Position numbers and translations under genes: made by a program. Below, piece by piece: positions 44,351 through 53,741 of a stretch of DNA of 64,000 nt (its first letter is position 1; each line of letters starts with the position of its first letter). The notes under the pieces are model-generated. The model saw only the letters and a list, made by a program, of their open reading frames with translations. It was not told the origin of the DNA and did not search any database. Source of the stretch: Glutamicibacter sp. PS. Its GTDB lineage: Bacteria > Actinomycetota > Actinomycetes > Actinomycetales > Micrococcaceae. Where the stretch lies: positions 2,731,610 through 2,795,609 of the forward strand of contig JANCMB010000001.1 of the NCBI GenBank assembly GCA_031317595.1, read 5' to 3'.

Positions 44351-46672
44351 GTGAGCTCATCGAAAAATAAGCAAGCAAACAGCATTCCCGAGGCACCGAC
44401 CGACTCTGCGGAGATCAGGAAGCCCGAGTTTCATCCCTACCACCATCCCGCCGCCGGATGGGGCGCGGCAAAGAGCGTCGGACGAGTCCTCCTTGAGCAA
44501 GGCCAACTCGTCGATGGCTCGCGGGCCATTTTCCGGATGAACCACGAAAACAAGGGCTTCGACTGCCCGGGGTGTGCCTGGCCCGATGACACCAAGGGAC
44601 TACGACTCGATATCTGCGAGAACGGCATCAAGCACGTCACCTGGGAAATGACTCGCAAGCGCGTCGGTGCAGAGTTTTTCGCCGAGCATTCGGTTGCCGA
44701 GCTCTCCCAGTGGACCGAACATGAGCTCGAGAACCAGGGTCGTCTAACCGAACCAATGCTCTACGACGCGGCCAGTGATCACTACGTTCTCATCTCCTGG
44801 GCGGAGGCCTTCGAGGTCATCGGCCGCAACTTACGTGAACTAGAGAACCCCGATCAGGCAGCCTTTTATACCTCGGGACGCCTCGGTAATGAGGCCACGT
44901 TCCTGTACCAGCTCTTAGCGCGAGAACTGGGCACCAATAACCTGCCGGACTGTTCGAACATGTGCCACGAAGCCAGCGGCCGGGCCCTGCAAGCGGCGCT
45001 CGGCACTGGCAAGGGCACAGTGGACCTCGAGGATTGGGAGGTCACGGACGCCCTGTTCGTCATCGGCGTCAACGCCGCCAGCAATGCTCCGCGCATGCTC
45101 ACCTCATTATCCGAGGCCTACCGCCGTGGCGCCCACATCGTTCACATCAACCCGATCGTCGAGGCGGCGGCCACCCGGACCATCGTCCCGCACGAGATGC
45201 TCGACATGGCAACCTTCCGGAGCACCAAGACCAGCACGCTGAACTTCCAGCCGCGCATCGGCGGCGACATGGCGCTGGTGCGCGGCATGGCCAAGGCGAT
45301 CTTCGAGATGGCGCAGAGCGACGACAAGGCGCTGGACCGCGAATTCATCGAACGACACACCACAGGGTTCGAGGACTACCGGGACCTGTGCGAGTCGACC
45401 GACTGGGAGGAACTTGAACACCAGTCCGGGTTGAGCCGAGCAGATATTCTGGCGGCCGCTCAGGTCTACCGCGATGCCGATCGGAGCATCATCAGCTGGT
45501 GCTTGGGCGTCACCCAACACGAACATGGGGTGGACACCGTCCGCGAAATCACCAATCTGCTGCTCTTGCGGGGCAACTTGGGCCGCGAGGGCGCCGGACC
45601 CTCGCCGATACGTGGACACAGTAATGTGCAGGGCAACCGTACCTGCGGCATCAACCATCGGCCGCGCGGAGAATTCCTCGACCGGCTCGACGAGGTCTGC
45701 GGGATTAAGGCACCGCGCCATCACGGTCTGGACACGGTGCAATGCATCGAAGCCATGCAACGTGGTGAGGTGAAGGTGTTCATAGGCATGGGCGGCAACT
45801 TCGCCCTGGCGGCCCCGGACACCGAGTACACCTTCGAGGCATTGCGCAACTGCGAACTGACGGTTCATGTGAGCACCAAGCTAAATCGTAGCCATCTGGT
45901 GCACGGCCGTACGGCGTTGATACTGCCCTGTTTGGGGCGCACCGAGAAGGACCAGCAGGCCGAAGGACTTCAGAGCACCTCGGTGGAGGACTCGATGAGC
46001 ATGGTGCATCTCTCGGTCGGCATGAAACAGCCGGCCTCCGAGCATTTGCTTTCCGAACCGGCCATCATCGCCGGGATCGCCCAGCATGCGCTGCCGCAGA
46101 GCGAGACGCCGTGGCAGTGGTACGTCGACGACTATGATCGCATCCGCGACACCATGTCACGGGCCCTGGTTGGTTTCGAAGACTTCAATCGCCGGGTGCG
46201 CCTGCCCTTGGGTTTCCGAATCAAGCAGCCCGCCCGCGAGCTGGTCTTCCATACGCCCTCGGGCAAGGCCGAGTTCAGCGCGTCCCCTTTGCCCGATGTG
46301 GTGCCAGCCTCTGGAACGCTGGCCCTGGGCACGATGCGCTCACATGATCAGTGGAACACCACTATCTACTCGGATAATGACCGCTACCGTGGGGTGAAGA
46401 ATCTGCGCACGCTGATCTTCATGAACGCCGAGGATATGGCCGAACGAGGCATCGACAAGCTTCAGTCGGTGGATATTGAAAGCACCGCTCGCGACGGGTC
46501 CACGCGCTCGCTCGAGGGTTACCTGGCCGTCCCCTATGACATTCCCCGCGGCTGTGCCGCCGGGTACATGCCGGAGATGAACGCACTGTGTGCGATCGGG
46601 GATTACAGCACGCAGAGCGACCAGCCCATTATGAAGCACCTCAAGGTGCGGGTCACCCCGGCTCGGCACTAG
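44351..46672 (+). CDS. FdhF/YdeP-family molybdopterin oxidoreductase
   Basis: A 773-residue protein of the YdeP-like 'oxidoreductase alpha (molybdopterin) subunit' family; E. coli YdeP has similar length. The opening FHPYHHPAAGWGAAKSVG, the two Cys of FDCPGCAWPDD (C72, C75), SGRLGNEATFLYQLLARELGTNN, SNMCHEASG and IRGHSNVQGNRT are typical. A full CxxCxxxC [4Fe-4S] set is not evident. The start is a GTG with AAGGA upstream. E. coli YdeP affects acid resistance, but the reaction is unknown. It stands alone, with no beta subunit, fdhD or cofactor gene beside it. Confidence 0.85.
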   Translation: MSSSKNKQANSIPEAPTDSAEIRKPEFHPYHHPAAGWGAAKSVGRVLLEQGQLVDGSRAIFRMNHENKGFDCPGCAWPDDTKGLRLDICENGIKHVTWEMTRKRVGAEFFAEHSVAELSQWTEHELENQGRLTEPMLYDAASDHYVLISWAEAFEVIGRNLRELENPDQAAFYTSGRLGNEATFLYQLLARELGTNNLPDCSNMCHEASGRALQAALGTGKGTVDLEDWEVTDALFVIGVNAASNAPRMLTSLSEAYRRGAHIVHINPIVEAAATRTIVPHEMLDMATFRSTKTSTLNFQPRIGGDMALVRGMAKAIFEMAQSDDKALDREFIERHTTGFEDYRDLCESTDWEELEHQSGLSRADILAAAQVYRDADRSIISWCLGVTQHEHGVDTVREITNLLLLRGNLGREGAGPSPIRGHSNVQGNRTCGINHRPRGEFLDRLDEVCGIKAPRHHGLDTVQCIEAMQRGEVKVFIGMGGNFALAAPDTEYTFEALRNCELTVHVSTKLNRSHLVHGRTALILPCLGRTEKDQQAEGLQSTSVEDSMSMVHLSVGMKQPASEHLLSEPAIIAGIAQHALPQSETPWQWYVDDYDRIRDTMSRALVGFEDFNRRVRLPLGFRIKQPARELVFHTPSGKAEFSASPLPDVVPASGTLALGTMRSHDQWNTTIYSDNDRYRGVKNLRTLIFMNAEDMAERGIDKLQSVDIESTARDGSTRSLEGYLAVPYDIPRGCAAGYMPEMNALCAIGDYSTQSDQPIMKHLKVRVTPARH

Positions 46673-46703
46673 CCCCCGCGTTAGGTCCGGAACGAGCAAG
46701 AGT

Positions 46704-46741
46704 GCTGTGGCGCGGTCACCCAAGGGTTACCGCGCCACAGC
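46704..46741. terminator. Bidirectional terminator between molybdopterin enzyme and ABC exporter genes
   Basis: A perfect 13-bp stem (46704-46716 with 46729-46741) closes a 12-base loop that can pair internally (ACCC/GGGT). It lies in the short gap of a convergent gene pair. Confidence 0.75.
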
Positions 46742-46761
46742 GCTCAATGCATGGTCCTCGC

Positions 46762-48837
46762 CTAGTGGGCCTGATCCTCGGCGAGCGGTTCGGCGACCGC
46801 CGCGTCGGTGACCGGGGTGACGCTGGTATCCGGGTTCGCGTCGATATCTTCGGCGGGGCCGGAGAACTGCGACTGGTACAACCGGTAATAGGCGCCCTCG
46901 GCCGCCAGCAGGGTTTCGTGGTTGCCCTGCTCGACAATGCGACCGGCCTCCATCACGAGGATGGTATCCGCGTCGCGAATGGTCGACAATCGGTGCGCAA
47001 TCACGAAGCTCGTGCGGTCGCTACGCAACGCGGCCATGGCCTTCTGCACGAGCACCTCGGTTCGGGTATCCACCGAGCTGGTAGCCTCGTCGAGGATCAG
47101 CAGCGACGGGTTGGCCACGAAGGCGCGGGCGATGGTGATCAGCTGCTTCTCACCGGCCGAAACATTCGTTCCTTCCTCGTCGATGACCGTCTCGTAGCCG
47201 TCGGGAAGTGCACGCACGAAACGGTCCACATAGGTGGCCTTGGCCGCGGCGATGACTTCCTCGTCGGTGGCCTCGAGGCGACCGTAGCGGATGTTCTCCA
47301 TAATGGTGCCGCCGAACAACCAGGCGTCCTGTAGCACCATGCCCACCTTGGACCGCAGATCTGCACGGGACAGGTCCGTAATGTCCACCCCGTCGAGCAC
47401 AATGCGTCCGCGGTTCAGCTCGTAGAACCGCATCACCAAGTTCACCAAGGTGGTCTTTCCGGCCCCGGTCGGACCGACAATGGCCACGGTGTGCCCCGGG
47501 TCGGCGTCGAAGGAGAGATCTTCGATCAGCGGCTTGTCCTTGGAGTAGGAGAAGCTCACGTTCTCGAAGGAGACGTGCCCATCGGTGCGGGCCGGCAGCT
47601 CGCGGGTGGCGTTCTCCGGGTCCTGCTCCTCGGCATCCAGCAATTCAAAGGTGCGCTCGGCCGAGGCCACACCGGACTGCAACATGTTGGCCAGGCCGGC
47701 CATCTGCCCCAGCGGCTGGGTGAACTCACGCGAGTACTGGATGAAGGCCGTGGCATCGCCCAGGCTCAGTGCACCGGAGGCCACGCGCAGGCCACCGACC
47801 ACGGCGATGCCCACGTAGGACAGGTAGGAAATGAACTGCATCACCGGGAAGATCATGCCGGACATGAACTGTGCGCCGAAGCTGGCCTTGTACAGTTCGT
47901 CGTTGCGCTTGTTGAAGCGCTCGACCATATCCTGTTCGCGACCGAAGACCTTCATCAGCTCGTGGCCGGAGAAGGACTCCTCGATCTGCCCGTTCAGTGC
48001 GCCGGTGTTCTTCCACTGGGCCGTGAACTTCCCCTGCGCCTTCGAACCGATCACGCCGGCGGCAATACCGGAGAGCGGCAGGGCCACCAACGCGATCAAC
48101 GCCAGCTGCCAGGAGACGATGAACATCATGATCACGATGCCCAAGACCGTCAGCACGGACTGAATCAGCTGGCTGATGGCCTGCTGCAGGGCGTTTTGGA
48201 TGTTGTCCACGTCGTTGGTGACGCGTGAAAGCACATCGCCACGCTGCCTGGTATCGAAGTAGTTCAGCGGCAGGCGGTTGAGCTTATCCTCGACGTCCTT
48301 GCGCAGGTTGTAGATCACCCGCATCACCAGGCGGTTGAGCAACCATCCGGAGGCCCACATGAAGATCGAGGCCACAAAGTACATGGACAGCACGATCAGG
48401 ATGTATCGCGAGAGCAGGGTGAAGTCGATCCCCTGGCCCGGTACGAAGTCGATCCGGTTGAGCATATCGGCCTGGGTGGTCTCCCCGGCGGCACGCAGCT
48501 GCTCGACGAGACCTTCCTTGGTGGCTCCCGGTGGAAGCTCGATCCGTTGCCCGAGGACGCCGGCGAAGATCACGTCCATGGCCTTACCCAGCACACGCGG
48601 GGCAATGACCGAAAGCACCACGTAGACCGCGATCAGGCCCAAGGAGATGAAGACACCGAGCTTGTGCGGGGCGAGCAGCCCGACGAGGCGTTTGGCCGAT
48701 GGCCAGAAGTGCTTGGCCTTGCGCACGGGTGCGGCGTCGCCGAACACGTCGGTGGAGCCAGCGGTATCAAATTCGTCGACCTCGGCCAGCTCCTGATCCA
48801 CCGCCGTGGTGGTTCCGCTTTCTTTCTTCCGCGCCAT
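46762..48837 (-). CDS. Heterodimeric ABC exporter subunit B (canonical ATP site)
   Basis: A 691-residue half-transporter with six membrane helices and an ATPase domain. Walker A is IVGPTGAGKTTL, Walker B ends LLILDEATSSVD with the catalytic Glu, and the switch His is in VIAHRLSTI. The signature is SAGEKQ instead of LSGGQ. A charged N-terminal extension (about 35 residues) and an acidic C-terminal tail are extra. It starts one base after the partner gene's stop, so the two form one exporter of drugs, lipids or peptides. This chain supplies the working Walker B and the odd signature. Confidence 0.93.
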   Translation of the reverse strand: MARKKESGTTTAVDQELAEVDEFDTAGSTDVFGDAAPVRKAKHFWPSAKRLVGLLAPHKLGVFISLGLIAVYVVLSVIAPRVLGKAMDVIFAGVLGQRIELPPGATKEGLVEQLRAAGETTQADMLNRIDFVPGQGIDFTLLSRYILIVLSMYFVASIFMWASGWLLNRLVMRVIYNLRKDVEDKLNRLPLNYFDTRQRGDVLSRVTNDVDNIQNALQQAISQLIQSVLTVLGIVIMMFIVSWQLALIALVALPLSGIAAGVIGSKAQGKFTAQWKNTGALNGQIEESFSGHELMKVFGREQDMVERFNKRNDELYKASFGAQFMSGMIFPVMQFISYLSYVGIAVVGGLRVASGALSLGDATAFIQYSREFTQPLGQMAGLANMLQSGVASAERTFELLDAEEQDPENATRELPARTDGHVSFENVSFSYSKDKPLIEDLSFDADPGHTVAIVGPTGAGKTTLVNLVMRFYELNRGRIVLDGVDITDLSRADLRSKVGMVLQDAWLFGGTIMENIRYGRLEATDEEVIAAAKATYVDRFVRALPDGYETVIDEEGTNVSAGEKQLITIARAFVANPSLLILDEATSSVDTRTEVLVQKAMAALRSDRTSFVIAHRLSTIRDADTILVMEAGRIVEQGNHETLLAAEGAYYRLYQSQFSGPAEDIDANPDTSVTPVTDAAVAEPLAEDQAH

Positions 48838-48838
48838 C

Positions 48839-50572
48839 CTAGGCCACCTCCTCGATGCTCATCTGAGATGCGACGATCTCTTGGTACGTTTCGGAGGTTT
48901 CCAGCAGTTGCTCGTGGGTGCCACGCGCCACGATCTGGCCTCCGTCGAGCACGAGAATCTGATCGGCTCCGGTAATGGTGCTCACGCGCTGAGCCACGAT
49001 AATCACCGCGGCATCGCGGGTGGGTTCACGCAACGCCGCACGCAGCTTGGCGTCGGTGCTCACATCCAATGCGGAGAAGGAGTCATCGAAGAGGTAGGTC
49101 TTCGGCTTCGCCGCCAGGGCGCGGGCAATGCATAGCCGTTGCCGCTGACCGCCCGAGATGTTGGTACCGCCCTGGGAGATCCGTGCATCCAGCTCTTCGT
49201 CGCGTTCGGCCACGAAATCGGCGGCCTGCGCCACCTGCAGCGCCTGCCACAGGTCCTCGTCTGTCGCCGATTCGGCACCGAAACGCAGGTTGCTGGCAAT
49301 GGTGCCGGAGAACAGGTAGGGTCGCTGCGGCACGGCGGACACATTGCGCGAAATCACGCTACGGCCCAGTTCCTGCACCGGACGCCCACCAATCAGCACC
49401 TGCCCCTCGGAGGCATCGTAAAGCCGCGAGATGAGGTTCAAGAGCGTGGTCTTACCGGCGCCGGTGGAACCGATAATGGCCGTGGTCTGGCCCGGCTCTG
49501 CCTTGAAGGACAGGTTCTTGAGTACCGGTTCCTCGGCGCCCGGGTAGCCGAAGCTGACATCGCGGAATTCCACGGTGCCCGGAGTGGGAAGCTCGAGCTC
49601 AACATCCGGTGCCTCGGTCATCGACGGTTCGGTCGACATGACCTCGTCGATACGTTCGGCCGAGACCATGGCACGCGGGATCATCATGGCCATGAAGGTA
49701 CCCATCATGACGGCCATGAGGATTTGGAGCAAGTACTGCAAGAACGCGGTCAGCGCTCCGACCTCAACCTGCCCGGAATCCACGCGGTGCCCACCAAACC
49801 ACAGCACGGCGGCCGTGGCCAGGTGCATGATCATGCCGATGGCCGGGAACATGAGCACGAAGAGGTTACCGACCTTCACGCCCAGTTGGGTCAGCTTGTC
49901 GTTCGCATCGGCGTAGCGTTCGGTTTCGTGGCGTTCGCGCACGAAGGCGCGCACCACGCGGATGCCGGTGATCTGCTCGCGCAGCACCCCGTTGATTCCG
50001 TCGATGCGGGTCTGCATCTGGCGGAACAGCGGCATTAGCTTCAGAACCAGCACACCCACGACGACCAGTACGACGGGCACCGACACCCAGACCAGCCAGG
50101 AGAGGCCGGGATCTTCGCGGACCGCCATGATCACGCCACCGATGGACATGATCGGAGCGTTGACCATGAAGTTCAGCATCATCAGGGTCAGCATCTGCAC
50201 CTGCTGCACATCGTTGGTGCCGCGGGTGATCAATGTGGCCGCACCGAACTTGTTCACGTCCTGCGCGGAGAAGGTGGTGACGCGTTCGAAGATGGCATGG
50301 CGCAGGTCGCGCCCCAGTGCCATGGCCGTGCGCGCGCCAAAATAGACGGCACCGATGGCGCTGGCCACCTGTGCCAGCGCGACCAGCAGCATCAGCCCGC
50401 CGGTGCGCCAAATGTAGTCGATATCGGATTGGACCACGCCGATGTCGATGATCTTCGCGTTGAGACTCGGCAGATAAAGCGTGGCGATGGTTGTGATGAG
50501 TTGGAGGATCAACACCGCGATGATCCACCCGGTATACGGTTTGCTATGTTTCAGAATGAGCTTCAGAAGCAT
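48839..50572 (-). CDS. Heterodimeric ABC exporter subunit A (degenerate ATP site)
   Basis: A 577-residue half-transporter. Walker A IIGSTGAGKTTL and signature ISGGQRQRLCIARA are normal, but the catalytic Glu after Walker B is Asp (YLFDDSFSALD) and the switch His is Gln (IIVAQRVSTI). This is the pattern of the TmrAB/LmrCD/BmrCD exporters, where one of two ATP sites does not hydrolyse. The ATG at 50572 is used, since GAGGGA upstream would be the ribosome site; a TTG four codons earlier would place it inside the coding sequence. It is the first gene of the pair. Confidence 0.93.
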   Translation of the reverse strand: MLLKLILKHSKPYTGWIIAVLILQLITTIATLYLPSLNAKIIDIGVVQSDIDYIWRTGGLMLLVALAQVASAIGAVYFGARTAMALGRDLRHAIFERVTTFSAQDVNKFGAATLITRGTNDVQQVQMLTLMMLNFMVNAPIMSIGGVIMAVREDPGLSWLVWVSVPVVLVVVGVLVLKLMPLFRQMQTRIDGINGVLREQITGIRVVRAFVRERHETERYADANDKLTQLGVKVGNLFVLMFPAIGMIMHLATAAVLWFGGHRVDSGQVEVGALTAFLQYLLQILMAVMMGTFMAMMIPRAMVSAERIDEVMSTEPSMTEAPDVELELPTPGTVEFRDVSFGYPGAEEPVLKNLSFKAEPGQTTAIIGSTGAGKTTLLNLISRLYDASEGQVLIGGRPVQELGRSVISRNVSAVPQRPYLFSGTIASNLRFGAESATDEDLWQALQVAQAADFVAERDEELDARISQGGTNISGGQRQRLCIARALAAKPKTYLFDDSFSALDVSTDAKLRAALREPTRDAAVIIVAQRVSTITGADQILVLDGGQIVARGTHEQLLETSETYQEIVASQMSIEEVA

Positions 50573-50720
50573 GTTTTCCCTCAAGGACTCTCAAATCGGG
50601 AGCCACCACCGCCGACCGGTTGCGGGCAGCGTGAATCCCGAGCGATCAATAGTCTATGCAGGGAGTAGGACGCTTTGAGTCATCCTTGCGGTTGATTTTT
50701 CTCAACCAATATACTTTTGC

Positions 50721-51593
50721 TCAGCGCTCCACTTGCCGGATGGCCGCATTGGCCGCCTGCACGGCCAGCAAACGCACCACATCCACATGGGCCGAGACTT
50801 CTCCGACGGACGCGGCGATCACGGCGTCGCCGTCGAATCGCGTATGTGGTGGATGCAAAGCTCGGGCCAACCCATCGTGGCCACCCTGAGCCACGACGTG
50901 GCAGGCGACCTTGTCCAAGCGCGCGTTGGTCAATACCACCCCGATGGTGGTGTTCGAGCGGGGGGTCTTCGCACCCGGTTCCATGGCGGTTAGTGCGGCC
51001 AATACCGAGGCGGTGTCGGCCGTGGACTCCCCCACGTCTCCGAAGGCGTTGACCGCGAACAGCGCGCCGACCACCACATCATGGTAGCGGCGTTCGGCGT
51101 AGACAATGCCGCCAGGATAGTGACCGGCCGCTCCTCGCCAATTGCCGGCATAGGCGCCGGTACCAGCGCCCATCGCGCCGGTCACCACAACCCCTTCGGT
51201 GGCATCGCGTGCGGCAAGGTAACCGTGTTTGGCTTCGGGGCGGGTGACGGCCTGCCCCACGGCCAAATCGTAGAGGCCGAGCGCCGGAACAATCGGCACC
51301 ACACCGGCGGGCGCGGGTACCCCACGACCCTGTTCCTCCAGGTATTGCATGACCCCGTCTGCGGCGGCCAACCCGAAGGCCGACCCGCCGGTCAACAGCA
51401 CCGCGTCGATTTGCGCCACGGTTTTGTCCACGGAGAGCACATCGAGCTCACGGCTGGCCGGGGCACCGCCGCGGATCTCCACCGCGCCGACGGATCCCTC
51501 GGGCAGCCGGATGACGGTGCATCCGGTTTGCGCTTCGTGGTGCGTCCAGTGGCCCACGGCGACACCGGGTAGAGACATTCGTTCTTCACTCAT
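50721..51593 (-). CDS. P1-family (DmpA-like) self-processing aminopeptidase
   Basis: A 290-residue Ntn-hydrolase-like peptidase. The autocleavage site is visible as PRSNTTIGVV: cutting between N214 and T215 would free the catalytic Thr and give two chains. The GGSAFGL motif near 70 and GAGTGAYAGNWRG near 145 are conserved in the family. It releases amino acids or D-amino-acid peptides and beta-peptides, depending on the branch. The ATG at 51593 has GGGAGG just upstream. No operon partner is clear. Confidence 0.85.
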   Translation of the reverse strand: MSEERMSLPGVAVGHWTHHEAQTGCTVIRLPEGSVGAVEIRGGAPASRELDVLSVDKTVAQIDAVLLTGGSAFGLAAADGVMQYLEEQGRGVPAPAGVVPIVPALGLYDLAVGQAVTRPEAKHGYLAARDATEGVVVTGAMGAGTGAYAGNWRGAAGHYPGGIVYAERRYHDVVVGALFAVNAFGDVGESTADTASVLAALTAMEPGAKTPRSNTTIGVVLTNARLDKVACHVVAQGGHDGLARALHPPHTRFDGDAVIAASVGEVSAHVDVVRLLAVQAANAAIRQVER

Positions 51594-51650
51594 GACAACC
51601 TCCCGCAATTCAGCATGTGCTTGTGGCCGCCGGATGTCCAGAGCCTTAGG

Positions 51651-52283
51651 TTAGCGGCCCTCACCGCGTCCGAGCTTGCTGACCTTTTTCGGTAGCTTAC
51701 TCACCTTGGGCGCGGCGGGCTTGGCCAGCGCAGCTTTTTCTTCCTGGGTGGCTGGCTTCTGCTCGCTGGACTCGGTGGGAAGTTTACGTACCTTGGTCGC
51801 GACGCCACTGGGTCGTTTGGTTGCTTTTCCGGAGGGCTTGCCAAGCGATGCGGGCTGATCGGTCACCGGGTGCTTCTTCAGCTCCACGAGTTTGCCGGGC
51901 TTGATCTTGGGCTCTGGTTCGGGTTCGCGCAAGACCTTGCGCGCAACGTGATTCGCCTCGTGGACCGCGGCACGCAGGAACCACCAGACAAAGAGGTAGC
52001 CCACGGTACCGAAGATTGCTGCCGCCTTCGCATCGCCGGCGATGGCGAACAGCCCGGCGACGCCTAGCATCACCAGCGACCAGTGCATGGCGCTGCGGAC
52101 ATAGGGCCACGCCGCATAGTGCCCCTCCACCCACGCATGATCGCTACGGGTGGTCCACTTGGTGCGTAGGCCCAAGGAGCCGGGCGCCAAGCTGCGGGAT
52201 TTCATGGCACCGAAGAGCATGGCACATAGCCCGCATACGCAGGCTAAGCTCATGAGAAATGCGATGACCAAGGGTACGTACAT
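51651..52283 (-). CDS. SdpI-like membrane protein with Lys/Pro-rich tail
   Basis: A 210-residue protein. The first 110 residues have three membrane helices and the block GSLGLRTKWTTRSDHAWVEGHYAA, which resembles the SdpI/YhfL motif (GIRTPWT...W). The last 90 residues are a disordered Lys/Pro/Ala tail (KPAAPKVSKLPKKVSKLGRG). SdpI proteins are immunity or signalling proteins in Bacillus, but there is no SdpC-like toxin here. Function unknown. Confidence 0.6.
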   Translation of the reverse strand: MYVPLVIAFLMSLACVCGLCAMLFGAMKSRSLAPGSLGLRTKWTTRSDHAWVEGHYAAWPYVRSAMHWSLVMLGVAGLFAIAGDAKAAAIFGTVGYLFVWWFLRAAVHEANHVARKVLREPEPEPKIKPGKLVELKKHPVTDQPASLGKPSGKATKRPSGVATKVRKLPTESSEQKPATQEEKAALAKPAAPKVSKLPKKVSKLGRGEGR

Positions 52284-52406
52284 GCTTCTGAGAGTAGCAA
52301 CGCGCTACCCCAGTTTTGGCCGCTACGCACCTATTAACAGGTCACTTTTGGGTCACGGTCGATTTACTTGCGGATTTAGGCGCATGGTTCCCATCACACT
52401 CGGTGA

Positions 52407-53576
52407 TTAGGGGCCTTCGAGCACTGTCCCGGAGGCCGCGTCGAGGGTGTAGTTGGCCGATTCGTAGCCATTGTCGAAGGAGAAATGCGCCTGCGGATCG
52501 GCGATCGTCTTGCCGTAGTCGTCACCGCCTATTTCGTTGTTGCGGCCACGTTCAACGTAGTAGCTGGTTTGCTCATCCAGGTGAAGATCACCACCTTGCC
52601 CAGCACTACGCACGGCCTGCCAGATCGCGTTCCAATTGATCTTGGAGGCACGGTAGAACTCGCGTTCGTCCTCGGGCTGGATGGTAGCGGGCCCCTCATT
52701 GCGCAGCTCGCCACGGCGGTAGATCCAGTCATCTGCTCGCAACCCGGTCGCGTCAACGGCGGCCTCGATAGTTACGAACTCCGGGTAGGCGCGTACGTTA
52801 AGCACCCGGTCGTGCCCGACCTCTCGTTCCAGGGCTTGCAGTGCGAGCTCCACCGAGTATGGTTCACGCATATCTAAATGCAGTTGGCCGTGCTCCTGCA
52901 GCGCATAGACGCTCTGCGACAGGGCAGCACGATAGGGATAGAGCACTGCGGTGACGGTCAGAGTAAAGATCAGGGCGAAAAGTATGGCGCGCCAACCTCG
53001 GCCCTTGGGCCCAATACCCAGCAGTGGCTTGCGGCGCGTTCCGTCCTCGCGCAACCCACCGGGCGCCGGGCGCTGGATGTCGCCGGCCTGCGCCATCGAG
53101 GGGATACTGGTACGGGACCAGATCTCCGCGTGCGCATCCGCATCAAGCAGGGCAACGTCGGGCTCTCCCGGGAGCAGTTGCACCACAACCCGGCGCATTC
53201 CTGGCTGCACACCCGGTAACTGACTGACCGGAATGACCGAGCGCAAGATCGTTCGGTAGGCGGCTTCGTGCGCCGGTTGCACCGTGAGTTCAAGTTCGCA
53301 CAGTGGTTGATCATTGATCTGCGTACCGGTTTGTCTTAGCGCATCGATACGCGCCAAGGACACCCGTCCTTCATCCTGGGCCTTGCGTACGAGCGCGGTC
53401 GGCGGGGCCTGGATTGTACGCATGGTTCCGGAGATTCCCCAGAGCACCGCGGCGGTGATAGCCAAGCCTAAACCCGGACCCCACGCGCCGACTCCGGCCC
53501 CCGGAGGCCCGACCACAGTGGCCGTAATGCCGCCGACGAGGAGACCTAAACCAACGAAGAACAGTGCACGGATCAT
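52407..53576 (-). CDS. Hypothetical membrane-anchored protein
   Basis: A 389-residue protein that I do not recognise. Two hydrophobic helices start it (ALFFVGLGLLVGGITATVVG, then LGLAITAAVLWGISG). A soluble region of about 135 residues follows, one more helix (AILFALIFTLTVTAVLYPY, near 205) and an exposed C-terminal half without cysteines. The C-terminal half contains a fold with repeating Tyr/Asp strands. It lies alone between the SdpI-like and allantoinase genes. Confidence 0.5.
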   Translation of the reverse strand: MIRALFFVGLGLLVGGITATVVGPPGAGVGAWGPGLGLAITAAVLWGISGTMRTIQAPPTALVRKAQDEGRVSLARIDALRQTGTQINDQPLCELELTVQPAHEAAYRTILRSVIPVSQLPGVQPGMRRVVVQLLPGEPDVALLDADAHAEIWSRTSIPSMAQAGDIQRPAPGGLREDGTRRKPLLGIGPKGRGWRAILFALIFTLTVTAVLYPYRAALSQSVYALQEHGQLHLDMREPYSVELALQALEREVGHDRVLNVRAYPEFVTIEAAVDATGLRADDWIYRRGELRNEGPATIQPEDEREFYRASKINWNAIWQAVRSAGQGGDLHLDEQTSYYVERGRNNEIGGDDYGKTIADPQAHFSFDNGYESANYTLDAASGTVLEGP

Positions 53577-53688
53577 TCACTTATCTTATCGGCGGATTTA
53601 ATATCGACTGGACTTGAGCGGACTGCATGATGAGTCCACGCATCTTCATTGGCCCGCCTCGCCCCTGGGCATTCCCCAGTTAACGAAA

Positions 53689-53729
53689 GACTCCCGGAGA
53701 CGACAGTCATGCTGTCATCTCCGGGAGTC
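53689..53729 (-). terminator. Rho-independent terminator after allantoinase gene
   Basis: A 12-bp stem (53689-53700 with 53718-53729) with an inner GACAG/CTGTC pair. On the minus strand it is followed by TTTCG, just past the stop of the PuuE gene. Confidence 0.8.
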
Positions 53730-53741
53730 GTTGCGCTGGCT

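Noticed and set aside
51651-52283. Sdp-type toxin-immunity system around the SdpI-like gene
   Set aside because: No toxin, maturation or regulator gene of that system is adjacent.
52340-52356. Direct GGTCAC repeats 11 bp apart, reminiscent of PhoP boxes
   Set aside because: Only two copies, an imperfect match to the usual repeat, and next to genes without a phosphate link.
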